Positions 11,461-20,955 of a stretch of DNA of 64,000 nt are shown here, piece by piece; the stretch's first letter is position 1; every line of letters begins with the position of its first letter. The position numbers were made by a program, and so were the translations under genes. Origin of the DNA: Isoetes taiwanensis (lineage: Eukaryota; Streptophyta; Lycopodiopsida; Isoetales; Isoetaceae). Where the stretch lies: NCBI GenBank assembly GCA_021234155.1, contig JAJEKV010000127.1:657310-721309 (forward strand), read 5' to 3'. The notes under the pieces were generated by a model, which was not told the origin of the DNA, did not search any database, and saw only the letters and a program-made list of their open reading frames with translations.

Positions 11461-12260
11461 GCGGTCTGGAATATTAACCGGCTGACTATTGACAAAGTTC
11501 TTAGCATGTATACAATTCTAGAGAAAGTGGATGTTATGTGTTTCGTGGAAACTAAGGAACATGATATGTATGCTCTTAGGATATTGAGGGATTCGAGATG
11601 ATATATTCAATGAAAAATATAAGATTAGGAGACACAGAATCGGGCAATGGTGGCCTAGCTTGCTTTGTAGACAAAGCATGCAAAGATTTAATCACGTGTA
11701 TTAGAAAGGATAAGAACCAACAAGTACATTTGGCTGGAAATAAAAGGATCACATATCCGTATTTCATGGCGGTATGTTATTTTGCTCCCAAGCACACAAA
11801 AACATATTGAATCGATGCATCTCGGGATGACTTGTTCTTTGATTTGGAACAGGACATCATGGATTTCCAAGCACGAGGCAAGATAATATTGGCGGGTGAT
11901 TTTAATAGTAGGATTGGCACTCTCTGATCGCTTCACTCCACGGGGATAAGGACCCATTGTGGCTGGAAGAGATGGGCCGATCATGATATGCAAATCTCGG
12001 GAAGGAGAAGACGGTCAAAGGATCTAACTGTCACTAAAAGTGGGGGCGGTTTCTCGGCTTATGTGGCACAATAAATTTGATAATATGTAATGGGCGGACA
12101 GATTTCCTCATTCCATGAATAACACTTGTCGAGCAAGGAGCATCGTAGATTATTTAGTTATGGCGGAAGAATCATTGTGTGGCGTCATCGATTTTCTGAA
12201 GAGGGAATGAAGAACTTGAATCGAGACCATAACCCATTGCATTTCTCTCTAAAGGTTAGT
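11461..12260 (+). pseudogene. LINE endonuclease domain
   Basis: This belongs to the exonuclease-endonuclease-phosphatase fold that nicks target DNA for target-primed reverse transcription. It starts AVWNINRLTI at 11461 and continues with a CFVETK segment. An open stretch at 11598-11810 contains GNGGLACFV and AVCYFAPKH. LAGDFNSRIG follows (from about 11,889), then SIVDYLVMAEES, and finally RDHNPLHFSL (from about 12,222), which matches the catalytic Asp-His region near the end of this domain. Several frameshifts and stops separate these blocks. Confidence 0.85.
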
Positions 12261-12609
12261 AGGCACATTATCAAAGATCAATATAAGCAAAAGAAATATT
12301 TTTTACAAGCCTCATCTCCATAATCGATTACCGCTCTTTGTGTTGAAGACAAGGCAGACCAATTTACAATGGGAAGGGGGTCTAAATGCCATGAGCGACC
12401 AACTAGTAAAGCTTTTAGAGGATGCGAAAGACAGAGATCTTTATCTCTCAAAGAGCACGCAGAGGCCTACCATGTAGAGCATGGTTCGACCGAGAATGCC
12501 GAGATGCTAAGCGTCAGTGGCAAACATGTGATCAGCATCTTAAAATGCACTATAAACAGCGCTATAAGCATGTTATAAGGTGTAAGAAAAGGCAATATAT
12601 CAAGCAAAG

Positions 12610-14599
12610 GCAGCAGATCTAGACGAGCCTAAACTTTTCTGGAATGGCCTTAAGAAGACTAAAAGCAATGATATTCCACTTGAAGCAGAGGAGCTATGGC
12701 AATATGTAATGGCTCTCTACCATAATGCAGCAACCAACACAAACATTGTGAGATCGACATTGGTAATTAAAGAGGAGGAGGTAAAGGACATCGTTATCAA
12801 ATGGTAAAGCACCAGATCTGAATTCTCTTAGTGCTGAACATCTAAAATGGGCAGGTCCAAGTGTTGTTCCTATCATTACTCGCATGTTTAACCTTGCATT
12901 GGCACAAGGCTTCCGTTTGATTGGTGCGAGAAAGCAGTGGTGCCGATATTCAAAGGGGGATCTAGACAAGATGCAAGTAACTATAGAACAATTCTGGTAA
13001 GTAATTTGTTCTCAAAACTTTTTGCATCTATTTTGGAGAAAAAATTGAGCTTATGGGCAGAAGTCAATCAAAAAAGGCAGTAACGCAAGCTGGTTTTAGG
13101 CCGGGCAGATCCACATTGGACCACTTGTTGGTGTTGAAAACGGTCTTTGATAATGTCAAAGGAACAAAAAAACCAGTGTATGTGGCATTCGTTGACTTTA
13201 AAAAGGCCTTTGATAAGGTTCCACGTGTGCAATTATGGGAAAGGCCACTTGAGCTTAGAACTGCAGTACAGGTGCTCTATGAGAAGGTGCTTGTAGAATT
13301 ATCACAACCTTTTTCATTTGATGTTTCAGCCCATGTAGAAAGTGACATTGGAGTGAAGCAGGGGTTGCCCCGATGTCTCCCACCTTATTTGGCTTGTTCA
13401 TTGATGGTCTAGAGGCTTGGCTACATAATAATTGCCCGGGAGGTACTGAAGTACATGGCTACATTGTACGCGATTATTGATGTATCGATGATGTTGTTAT
13501 ATTTGCAAGATCAAAAGAACACATGCAAAAACACCTAGATGGATTGGCGCATTTTGTGATCAAACAGGGCATGCAAGTGAACTTAGACAAGACAAGTGTT
13601 ATGACGGTTGGTGCTCTCAAACGGGAACCTATTTTTCAGATATAAAGGAGTCTTGTGAGTATATGTGATTCTTATAAATACTTGGGCCTTATTTTCAAGC
13701 AGGAATCATAGATGGAATATGTGTATTTCACAACGAGTTGATGGAGGGCAAAAGAGCCTTATATCGTTGCATAGCATGTGTAGGAGGTCTCATTTATGGT
13801 CTTGGAACCTTAAAGTAAAGCTGTATGAGTCACTTGTGCAAAGTGTAATCCTATATGGATCTGAAATTTGAGGGCCAAGCATTTCGCAATGTCTATGGGA
13901 TGATATAGAACAAGTCTTGAAGAAGTTCTTAAGGCTTGAGTTGGGAGTGAAAGCTCAAACACCTTACCCTATGATGTTGACGGAAAGTGGGCTAATGCCA
14001 CTTGAGGGAGAAGCTATTTTGAGGTGTATTATGTACCTCAAGAAGGTGTTGGCATTGGATGAATCTCGGCTTGCTCACAAAGCTTTGATATCAAGTAAAG
14101 AGAAAGGATTATTACATGATGTAATAAAATGGCTCCAAAAATGGGATATCCAATGGGAAGAAGTGATCTTGGTTGACTCGGATCTAAGACAATGGATCTC
14201 TAAGAAGATACTTATGAAGATGTGGAGGCAGCCCAAAACTAAGATGATCTTATACAAGCAAAGCATAAATCCGAATTTGACGCCATCTACACACTTACAG
14301 GGAAAATATTTCAATAAAAAGAGACATTCTATCTGCGAGGATCCGTCTTAGCTCCCACCATTTGGGAGTAGAAGTGGGGAGATGAGGGCATATCATACCA
14401 CGAGATCAAAGATCTTTGCAAGGTATGTGACTCAAACCGGTGGAGGATGAAGATCATACATTGCTTCGATGTAGGGCCTATGAAGCAATTCGAGATAAAC
14501 ACGGTATTCATTATAACGATCTACCCACTCTTTTTACACTTAATAGTGATATGTTGGGAAAATATTTGATTGAACTTCTCCAACATAGGGATACTTGAT
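12610..14599 (+). pseudogene. LINE reverse transcriptase and C-terminal region
   Basis: Recognisable blocks are PKLFWNGLKK, EKAVVPIFKGG near 12,940, then a 119-codon open frame (13053-13412). That frame has GFRPGRSTLDHL, VAFVDFKKAFDKVPR with the first catalytic Asp, and GVKQGLP. The usual YADD catalytic box reads C-I-D-D at 13481-13492 just after a TGA, followed by VVIFARSKEHM. Another open stretch at 13917-14351 belongs to the region after the polymerase. The C-terminal CRAYEAIRDK block runs to a TGA at about 14,597. Stops, frameshifts and the altered catalytic box make it inactive. Confidence 0.9.
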
Positions 14600-14753
14600 T
14601 AAGTTCTCACACTGCTGTTAATGTTGATAATTCAGATAGTTTGAGTGAGAGTGATGAGCTAGATGAGGATTTGGAAACTCATCTATTATTTTATGAAGAT
14701 GTTTAAGTGGTTTTGTCTAATAGGCCTTTGAGGCCTCCCATAGACATAATAAA

Positions 14754-14883
<130 letters not shown>

Positions 14884-14982
14884 AGCCCGTATGATAGATG
14901 GTTTGCTATTCAATTACCATAAGATTTCCCTCATCCATTTTTTATAAAATTGAAAGAAAAAAATAAATGAAAATGAAATGAT

Positions 14983-15353
14983 GTCCATCGCATTGATGGC
15001 CTAGTGGTCAAGCCATTGGTTATGGGCAGCCCCCATCCAGGCTCAAAACCCACTGACAATCATCGAGTGGTTAAGATAGAGAGAAAAAAAAAAGGAGAGA
15101 GACACATAGAGAAAGAAGGGAATGAACTTCGAACAAGATATCCATCGCGGTGACGGTTTAGTGCTCAAGTCATTGGTTATGGGCGCCCCCCATCCAGACC
15201 CAAAACCCACTGATTGTCATCGGATGATAAAAAAAAAATAAAAAAAATAAAAATGAGAGATGGAAAAGATGTCTATCGCGGTGACAGTCTAGTGGTCAAG
15301 CCATTGGTTATGGGCGGCCCCCACCCAGGCCCAAAACCCACTGACTGTCATCA
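14983..15353 (+). repeat. tRNA-like hairpin units, left array, copies 1-3
   Basis: Three units of about 82 bp lie at 14,983-15,065, 15,141-15,222 and 15,272-15,353, separated by A-rich spacers. Each carries an A-box-like GGCCTAGTGGTCAAGC (best in copy 1) and, about 45 bp later, a B-box-like GGCTCAAAACCC. This is the spacing of a tRNA gene promoter. The unit also folds as a whole: in copy 3 TGACAGTC-T-AGTGG (15282-15295) pairs with CCACTGACTGTCA (15338-15350). This looks like the head of a tRNA-derived SINE, but no named family was recognised. Confidence 0.7.
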
Positions 15354-15481
15354 GATGACCAAAGAAAAAGAACAAAAAATAAGGAGGAATATAAATCCAT
15401 CGCAGTTGAACAGTGGAAATCATATGGTCGTCGATTATAGCACCCATCTATCCTACGGGCACAAAAATACATGGCAATATT

Positions 15482-15496
15482 GCAGTCAACTCCTGC
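15482..15496 (+). repeat. T-arm-like hairpin, left array, first body
   Basis: GCAG-TCAACTC-CTGC is a short stem with a seven-base loop, preceded by CCTACGGGCACAAAA. The same block recurs at 16,190-16,240, so the left array is a tandem duplication of about 0.75-0.8 kb (three heads plus one body each). Confidence 0.55.
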
Positions 15497-15646
15497 ATAT
15501 TTTCAAGCTACGTTCTCAAATCGTTACCTGATCTAAGCATTTGTAGCATATAAGTGAAGATAAGAGGATTGAGACAGGTGCAGCTGGTTTCTTTGGGCCT
15601 CTTATGCACAGGGCACCATTATAAGAAGTTAATCAGACAAGGTACG

Positions 15647-15649
<3 letters not shown>

Positions 15650-15680
<31 letters not shown>
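15650..15680. repeat. Poly(A) tract, 31 nt
   Basis: An uninterrupted A-run separates the first and second halves of the left array. It may be the tail of a short retroposed sequence ending here. The 100 bp before it are not repeated elsewhere in the window. Confidence 0.9.
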
Positions 15681-15682
<2 letters not shown>

Positions 15683-15814
15683 AAAGCAAAAAAAACTCCC
15701 TTTTCTGCCCGCATGATAGATGATGTGCTATCTGATTACCATGGAATTCCCCTCGTTCATTTTTTTTCTTCGAGGAATTGAAAAAAAAAAGGTAATGAAA
15801 GAATGGAATAAATA

Positions 15815-16128
15815 ACCATCGTGATGCCAGCCTAGTGGTCAAGCTATTGGTAATGGGTGACCCCCATCCAGAGCCCAAAACCCGCTGACTGTCATTGGAT
15901 ACAAAGAACAAAATGAAATAAATGAAAAGAGTGGTAACAGCCTAGTGGTCAAGCTATTGGTAATGAGTGACCCCGTCCGAAGCCCAAAACCCACTGGCTG
16001 TCATCGGATGCAAGAATAAAATGAAATAAACGAAAAGAACATCCATCGCAGTAATAGGTGAGTGGTTAAGCGGTCGGTAATGGGCAATTCCCATCTAAGC
16101 CTAAAACCCACTGGCTGTCATCAGATGC
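15815..16128 (+). repeat. tRNA-like hairpin units, left array, copies 4-6
   Basis: Units lie at about 15,815-15,900, 15,930-16,010 and 16,041-16,128. Copies 4 and 5 keep CCTAGTGGTCAAGC; copy 6 reads GAGTGGTTAAGC. In copy 5 the arms are AACAGCC...GGCTGTCA, against ACAGTC...GACTGTCA in copy 3. The pairing is kept while both sides change. Confidence 0.7.
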
Positions 16129-16221
16129 CAAATGAACAAAGGGAAGAGACAATTACGGGAATCCCATGGTAGTCGGTTATTTCACCTATCTATCCTACGG
16201 GCACAAAACAAACGGCAATAG

Positions 16222-16238
16222 GCAGGTTCAATTCCTGC
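16222..16238 (+). repeat. T-arm-like hairpin, left array, second body
   Basis: GCAGG-TTCAATT-CCTGC has exactly the geometry of a tRNA T arm: a 5-bp stem and a 7-nt loop, with a perfect B box GGTTCAATTCC. A mirror copy with a different stem lies at 20,822-20,840. Confidence 0.65.
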
Positions 16239-16320
16239 ATGTTTTCTCGCATCTTAAGCATGACCAAAACTGAAATCTATTCAACTTATCACAAATTTCT
16301 TTTGCATGGGGTTGGACAAG

Positions 16321-16365
16321 AGAAATGTTCGCAGCGGCCTTGGCCGCCGCGATAAATTTCTTGTA
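16321..16365 (-). repeat. 45-bp palindrome-containing terminal repeat, left copy
   Basis: This block matches the reverse complement of 20402-20446 at 44 of 45 positions. It contains the self-complementary core GCGGCC-TT-GGCCGC. Its gene-facing edge, read on the - strand, is TACAAGAAATTT, like the inner part of plant CACTA termini. The edge faces the ARM gene, so the element body lies to the left. Confidence 0.8.
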
Positions 16366-16662
16366 TCATATAAATTAATTTGAATCACTTTTTTTTTCAT
16401 TTCACAAAGACACGTATCTTTCTTTCCACGTTCTATATAAATCATATGACATCAAAGGTGAGCTAATATGGGTTATCTAGATCTCTGTCCAACTATTCAA
16501 ATAAAGGGGGACACGTTATGCCACTATCTTATATGGGACGTGACTTGCAACAATTGCTACAAGAAGAAATTTTTGCATCAAATAGCAGAGAATGGGACCC
16601 AAGCAGATGTCAGACACCATGGATCTAAGTAAATAGAGAAAGTTGACTCGATTGGCGATCGA

Positions 16663-16668
16663 CACGTG
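16663..16668. promoter_or_regulatory. G-box CACGTG upstream of ARM gene
   Basis: A perfect CACGTG lies about 450 bp before the start codon, with a W-box core TTGAC just upstream (about 16,643). Such hexamers are common by chance, so function is not shown. Confidence 0.25.
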
Positions 16669-16780
16669 CAACAAACTAACTTGCACGCATGTTAGGACAA
16701 TAAAGCTTGAGATCGTCTTGGTGGCAAATTGATCGACACATACATTTGTTCTTTACTTTAGTTTAAAGATTGGCATAGAC

Positions 16781-16788
16781 TATAAAGG
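16781..16788 (+). promoter_or_regulatory. Candidate TATA box of ARM gene
   Basis: TATAAAGG about 340 bp before the ATG would imply a 5' leader of roughly 300 bases. It is the best TATA-like word in the 700 bp upstream. Confidence 0.35.
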
Positions 16789-17121
16789 CAAGCCTCTTGT
16801 TAGAGAAAGATAAAGAAGTGCATGTTCTATACAAGGTTTCTAAGAAGAAATAGACCATAGGGGTCATGTAGTTCTGAAACTGGAGTTGTTTGTGTGAGGC
16901 CATTATTATTATTTTGTCAAGTGGCCTAAGATGTATGTTTTCCTTTAGTTACAAAGTTCGATTCTGTGGTCCAAAAGTCGCAATGCCGAAAGCTGCAGGC
17001 ATCTTTTAGCTTGCCAATATGGTAACAGAGACGTTTTGCACAGGACATAGGGCAAGAGCAGACATCTGGCTTCTAAATCTCAAAAATTCATCCTCAGAGC
17101 ATCCCTGTCTTTCTTCCTTCC

Positions 17122-19752
17122 ATGCCTGAGCCCAACAACAGACTCATTAGGGTTCTTGGCATAGCAAAATTGTGGAAGCATGCATGTGGGACAATGCAGT
17201 CATTCCAGCAGCAGCCAGAAGTCCTTGCGGATCTGGAAATTCCAACACACGTCTTAAACCTCAATATCAAATCCCCATTCATGCCTGCTTATGGAGTTTT
17301 AAATTTCTCGGGATCTTCAAAAGGAGATCATTTTCCTCAGATTTCACAGAAAGCGGCAGAAGAAGAAGAGGGTGATCCGGTGGCCAAGAATTTAAAGGCG
17401 CCAGAACAGAAGCTAACTCTGGTGGCATTCAGGCTAGCCCTTCTGGAGAAATGTGCCTGTGCATTCGGCCAATTAGCCTTTATTTGGGCCACAGTTGTTC
17501 TCCTTGGTGGATTTGTTGGCACTTTGCAAGTTTTTGACTTTTGGCTCATATCTGCCCTGCTCATCACAGAAGGTGCAAGGGTATTTTGTAGAAGCCAAGA
17601 ACTAGAGTGGCAAAATGCTGCAACTAGGTCAATTTTTTCTAAGAATAGGCTCACAAAAAAAATCAAGGACAGTGCCGTTGCTAATAAAATAGCAACAGCA
17701 ACTCAAGAACATTGTGTGGATAATGATGGTAGTATGAAAGCCACTCCTATGATGGAAACCGCGTCCGAGCTTGGAGATGCAGAAGAGAGTCCAAGGGCAG
17801 ATAATGATGATAGTGATGCAACAATTCAAGAGATGAAGAAAAAGATTTTTGTCCTCCTCAACATCAAGAGGACATGGACCTTTGATGCCCTTCCATTTAT
17901 TCCCTATGCTAGTTTTCTCCTTGCAAAAAGGATCAGTGGTTTCCTTTATTTTATGCAACTCATCTCTGCAGTAGTCACCATAGGTTTCTCTTTAGAGCGC
18001 CTTTCCAGACAGAAATATGGAGAAGCTGATTCTGCTCAACCTAACAGAAACAATGCATTGAATGTTTACTATGCTCTCATGTTCACTGAGGCATTCGTTT
18101 TTTTGATTGAGAGGGCTTATTGGGAAATCAAGTTCACTTGGAAGAAGCTGTTAGAGGAAGTAACTGAGCAGTGCAACCTAAGTGAAGAACATTTTGACAT
18201 TGTAAGACAGTTCTTTTATGATGTCTATTCTTGCTCCTTGAAAGGTAGCATATTTGATGGAATAGAGAAGGATCTGGTATCATTTAGCATTGACAGGATC
18301 GAATCCAGCAGTGGCAAAGAGCAAATGGGGGGAGTTTGGATAATGTGTGCATTTGTGAAGCATGAAAGCTTTGCGGGCGATGCGGTGAGAAGGATAGGCA
18401 CTACACCAGGTGTGATTGAGAGGTTGCTAGACATGCTAACTTGGAAGGCTGATGAAGAAAGGGAGATCAGGAGGGCTACTGCATCTGTTATTTGCGAGCT
18501 CGCACATCATGAGAACAATTGCTTCAGAATGGTGGCTACAGCAGGTGGGTTAGAAGGAATTGTCTCACTTCTTGTTGAAAAAGACCAAGAAATCAAGCTT
18601 TTAGGCCTCAGAATTTTGAAGAGACTTGCAAGAGATCATAGGCATTGTGTGAAAATTGGGCAGACCAGGGGTCTGATTCTTCTTTTAGTTAATTGTTTAG
18701 ACATGAATGATGTTCTTAAGAATGACAATGAGATGAAAGTAATGAAACATGACATATTGAAGAAGTCTTTGCAGATATTGAAGATGTTGTCCGAGACTAC
18801 GGGCGGATCAGGAGAGCCAATAAGGAATGCCATAGCCAAAGCAGTGTTTGCATTGGGAAGGTTGAAGGACATAGCTGAGAGAGGAAGTCAAGATGTACAG
18901 AGGAGGGCTGTGGATATTTTAACGAGTCTTGCTTTGGAAGATGATATCAGGATGGCAATAGGCAACAGTGGTAATGCAATCAAGGTTCTACTTGATTTAT
19001 TCTTAAAGAGAAAAGACCCTTCTACTGCTGAACATGTTGTGAGTTTGAAGGCAGGAGAAGCCCTCAATCTCTTGGCACTTAATTGTCCGCGCAATTGCGT
19101 CCGAATCATCGGTCGTCGCCATAGCCATGATGAACCATGCTCCACCATTCTCAACTGCATACTTGTTCAACTTCAAGAAGAACCAAAAGTTGCCACATGT
19201 GCTGCCAAGATCCTTAGACATCTGTGTGATCATATTAATGAGCAAGAGAGAGAACTTCTTGCTTCTTACATGCCTGAACTTATTAAGATGATCATCCGCG
19301 GCCGCGACTCGAGGCTAGAGGCTGCTCTAGGCCTTGCTGCGAAAGCCATTCCTTTACTGCAGCCACCATGTTATGCATCTTTATTGGACACCATCAACAA
19401 GGATTTGATTGTGAAGGTGGTCATGAGATTGGTGTCTGGACCTGCCACTAGTCCTCCTTTAACAAGGTTGCCGCGGATCCGACGGCATACAGTGGAATTT
19501 GTCATGGAGCTCATGAAGGCAGATGAGTTCTTTGTGGTGGCCTTCAAAGAACATGATTTAGAAAGCAAGCTGACTCCAATGCTAGACTGCATCTCTGAAG
19601 TAGAGAATTTCTACACATTTAGTGGTGGTATGGGGGTTGCAAGACATAGGTATAGCATGGAAGATCTCATTGAAGCCACCCTCCACTACCTTCGAGATTC
19701 ATCATGTCCTCACCCGCTCCACCCGCTTGGATGTTTAGCACCCACAATGTGA
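17122..19752 (+). CDS. ARM-repeat membrane protein, plant BLE2-like family
   Basis: This 876-codon single-exon gene is the only long intact frame in the window. Residues about 100-155 hold hydrophobic segments (FIWATVVLLGGFVGTL, then FWLISALLI) ending in the conserved-looking EGARVF-RSQELEWQ. A second membrane block covers about 255-295 and a third about 313-330. From about 405 to 865 the protein is a series of helical armadillo-type repeats (such as RRATASVICELAHHENN). The layout matches plant multi-pass ARM proteins annotated as BLE2-like (brassinolide-enhanced 2 in rice), whose biochemical role is poorly known. An acidic low-complexity loop (about 195-235) separates the membrane blocks. 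The ATG at 17122 is first after an in-frame stop at about 17,077; Met25 is an alternative start. It has no introns and is flanked by mirrored repeat arrays. Confidence 0.85.
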   Translation: MPEPNNRLIRVLGIAKLWKHACGTMQSFQQQPEVLADLEIPTHVLNLNIKSPFMPAYGVLNFSGSSKGDHFPQISQKAAEEEEGDPVAKNLKAPEQKLTLVAFRLALLEKCACAFGQLAFIWATVVLLGGFVGTLQVFDFWLISALLITEGARVFCRSQELEWQNAATRSIFSKNRLTKKIKDSAVANKIATATQEHCVDNDGSMKATPMMETASELGDAEESPRADNDDSDATIQEMKKKIFVLLNIKRTWTFDALPFIPYASFLLAKRISGFLYFMQLISAVVTIGFSLERLSRQKYGEADSAQPNRNNALNVYYALMFTEAFVFLIERAYWEIKFTWKKLLEEVTEQCNLSEEHFDIVRQFFYDVYSCSLKGSIFDGIEKDLVSFSIDRIESSSGKEQMGGVWIMCAFVKHESFAGDAVRRIGTTPGVIERLLDMLTWKADEEREIRRATASVICELAHHENNCFRMVATAGGLEGIVSLLVEKDQEIKLLGLRILKRLARDHRHCVKIGQTRGLILLLVNCLDMNDVLKNDNEMKVMKHDILKKSLQILKMLSETTGGSGEPIRNAIAKAVFALGRLKDIAERGSQDVQRRAVDILTSLALEDDIRMAIGNSGNAIKVLLDLFLKRKDPSTAEHVVSLKAGEALNLLALNCPRNCVRIIGRRHSHDEPCSTILNCILVQLQEEPKVATCAAKILRHLCDHINEQERELLASYMPELIKMIIRGRDSRLEAALGLAAKAIPLLQPPCYASLLDTINKDLIVKVVMRLVSGPATSPPLTRLPRIRRHTVEFVMELMKADEFFVVAFKEHDLESKLTPMLDCISEVENFYTFSGGMGVARHRYSMEDLIEATLHYLRDSSCPHPLHPLGCLAPTM

Positions 19753-19878
19753 AAATACTCATTGGTTGTATAAAGAATGAAAATGTTAACATAGTATAAA
19801 AAGGTTATCCTTGAGGCGCTTACAATTTGAAGATGTTGTGTCAAATTCAAGTTTGCATCTTCACGTACGGCTTGTTAG

Positions 19879-19884
19879 AATAAA
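19879..19884 (+). terminator. Candidate polyadenylation signal of ARM gene
   Basis: AATAAA lies 127 bases after the stop codon. Plant polyadenylation signals are loose, so this is a weak call. Confidence 0.35.
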
Positions 19885-20222
19885 AAATTATATCCAAGAC
19901 CCCAAACATGAACCCAGAGTCTAAAGGCGAAGATGCACACTCGCGCGCAATACACACACGCATCACATATCAATGTGGCTAACATGATAGTAAGTGATAT
20001 ATCTTTTGACAAATTCTTACTTGGTTCTTTCCTTATGGTTAATTTTTAAGTCTATGTTGTAACCATGCCATAAGTCGTTCTTTTAATTACAAATGCATAT
20101 ATGTAATAAATATTTAGTTCTTATATATACTCTAAATCACATCCATAAGATCAGATCTTGAGGTGCTAAGATGAAGACAAAGGACTTCCAACAATCATTC
20201 ACGTGGTTTGCATGCGCTCGCG

Positions 20223-20352
20223 TATGCCCCAACAATATACAAATGCCTAATAGATATGTTGGGCCAGTTGTGGTTCAACATTATGCCCCAACAAAATCCA
20301 AATGCCTACATAGACATGTTGGACCACTTGTGGTTCAACACCTTATGCATCC
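20223..20352. repeat. 59-bp tandem duplication downstream of ARM gene
   Basis: TATGCCCCAACAA...TGTGGTTCAACA is present at 20,223 and again at 20,282, with a short partial third start at about 20,342. Confidence 0.85.
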
Positions 20353-20401
20353 CCAAATTGAGATATCCAAGCATGTATGTGTCAGCTAGTACCCTTAGCA
20401 T

Positions 20402-20446
20402 TACAAGAAATTTATCGCGGCGGCCAAGGCCGCCGCGAACATTTCT
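20402..20446 (+). repeat. 45-bp palindrome-containing terminal repeat, right copy
   Basis: This is the inverted partner of 16321-16365 with one mismatch. It contains a perfect 24-bp palindrome at 20415-20438 (TCGCGGCGGCC-AA and its complement). Its left edge, starting at 20399, reads CATTACAAGAAATTT, one base from the CACTACAAGAAA start of many plant CACTA transposons. The element body would then lie to the right, away from the gene. Confidence 0.8.
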
Positions 20447-20880
20447 TTAGTTCCAACTCTATAAAGTTGGACTAACCTTAAGTAGACCCTTCTTTATCTG
20501 ATAATAAATAGATACTCCTCCTTTATCTGATAGCAAATAGACATTCTAAATATTGCCACGATTGAATACAATAAATAGACTTTAACTACATCAATAGATA
20601 AAACATGAATTGAATCCATGTTTTTGCCTTATGTTTTGATGCCCATGGGATAAATCATTTTCTTAGTTCCAACTCTATAAAGTTGGGACTTACCGTAAGC
20701 AACCCTTCTTTATTTGACAACAAATAGAGATTCATTCCTTATCTGATAGCAAACAAACATTTTAAATATTACCATCATTAAATGCAATAACTAGACTTTA
20801 ACTAAATCAATAGAAAAATCACACAGGAATTGAACCTGTGTTATTGCCTTGTGTTTTAGTGCCCATGGGATAAAGAGGTG
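20447..20880 (-). repeat. 216-bp tandem duplication with T-arm-like hairpins
   Basis: Two units start TTAGTTCCAACTCTATAAAG at 20447 and 20663. On the - strand each carries CCCATGGGCA, GGCAA and a T-arm-like hairpin. These are ACATG/CATGT stems around 20,603-20,621, and CACAGG-TTCAATT-CCTGTG at 20,822-20,840. This is the mirror of the body block at 16,190-16,240, expanded by duplication. Confidence 0.8.
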
Positions 20881-20955
20881 TTGCTTTTAATTACCATGGA
20901 TCCCCACTCGCCTACTTTCATCCCCATCGTCTTTTATTCTTTATGTTTATTTATT

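Larger units (their letters stand above)
10732..14753 (+). mobile_element. L1-type LINE retrotransposon, degraded
   Basis: In order, the + strand shows a coiled-coil ORF1, an apurinic-type endonuclease, a reverse transcriptase and a C-terminal Cys/His-like region, which is the L1 layout. All parts carry stops and frameshifts. The element appears to end at AATAAA followed directly by a CT array at 14,754. Upstream, a CT array and two minisatellites may belong to its 5' UTR. No target-site duplication was found, so the true ends are open. Confidence 0.9.

Noticed and set aside
15554-15781. Lys-rich frame across the A-tract
   Set aside because: It is a poly(A) translation between repeat units.
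17337-19592. Several minus-strand and alternate-frame ORFs inside the ARM gene
   Set aside because: They are shadows of the intact 876-codon frame and carry no motif.
16321-20446. The ARM gene as cargo inside a single CACTA transposon bounded by the 45-bp repeats
   Set aside because: The CACTA-like edges face the gene, so the orientation is wrong for one element enclosing it.
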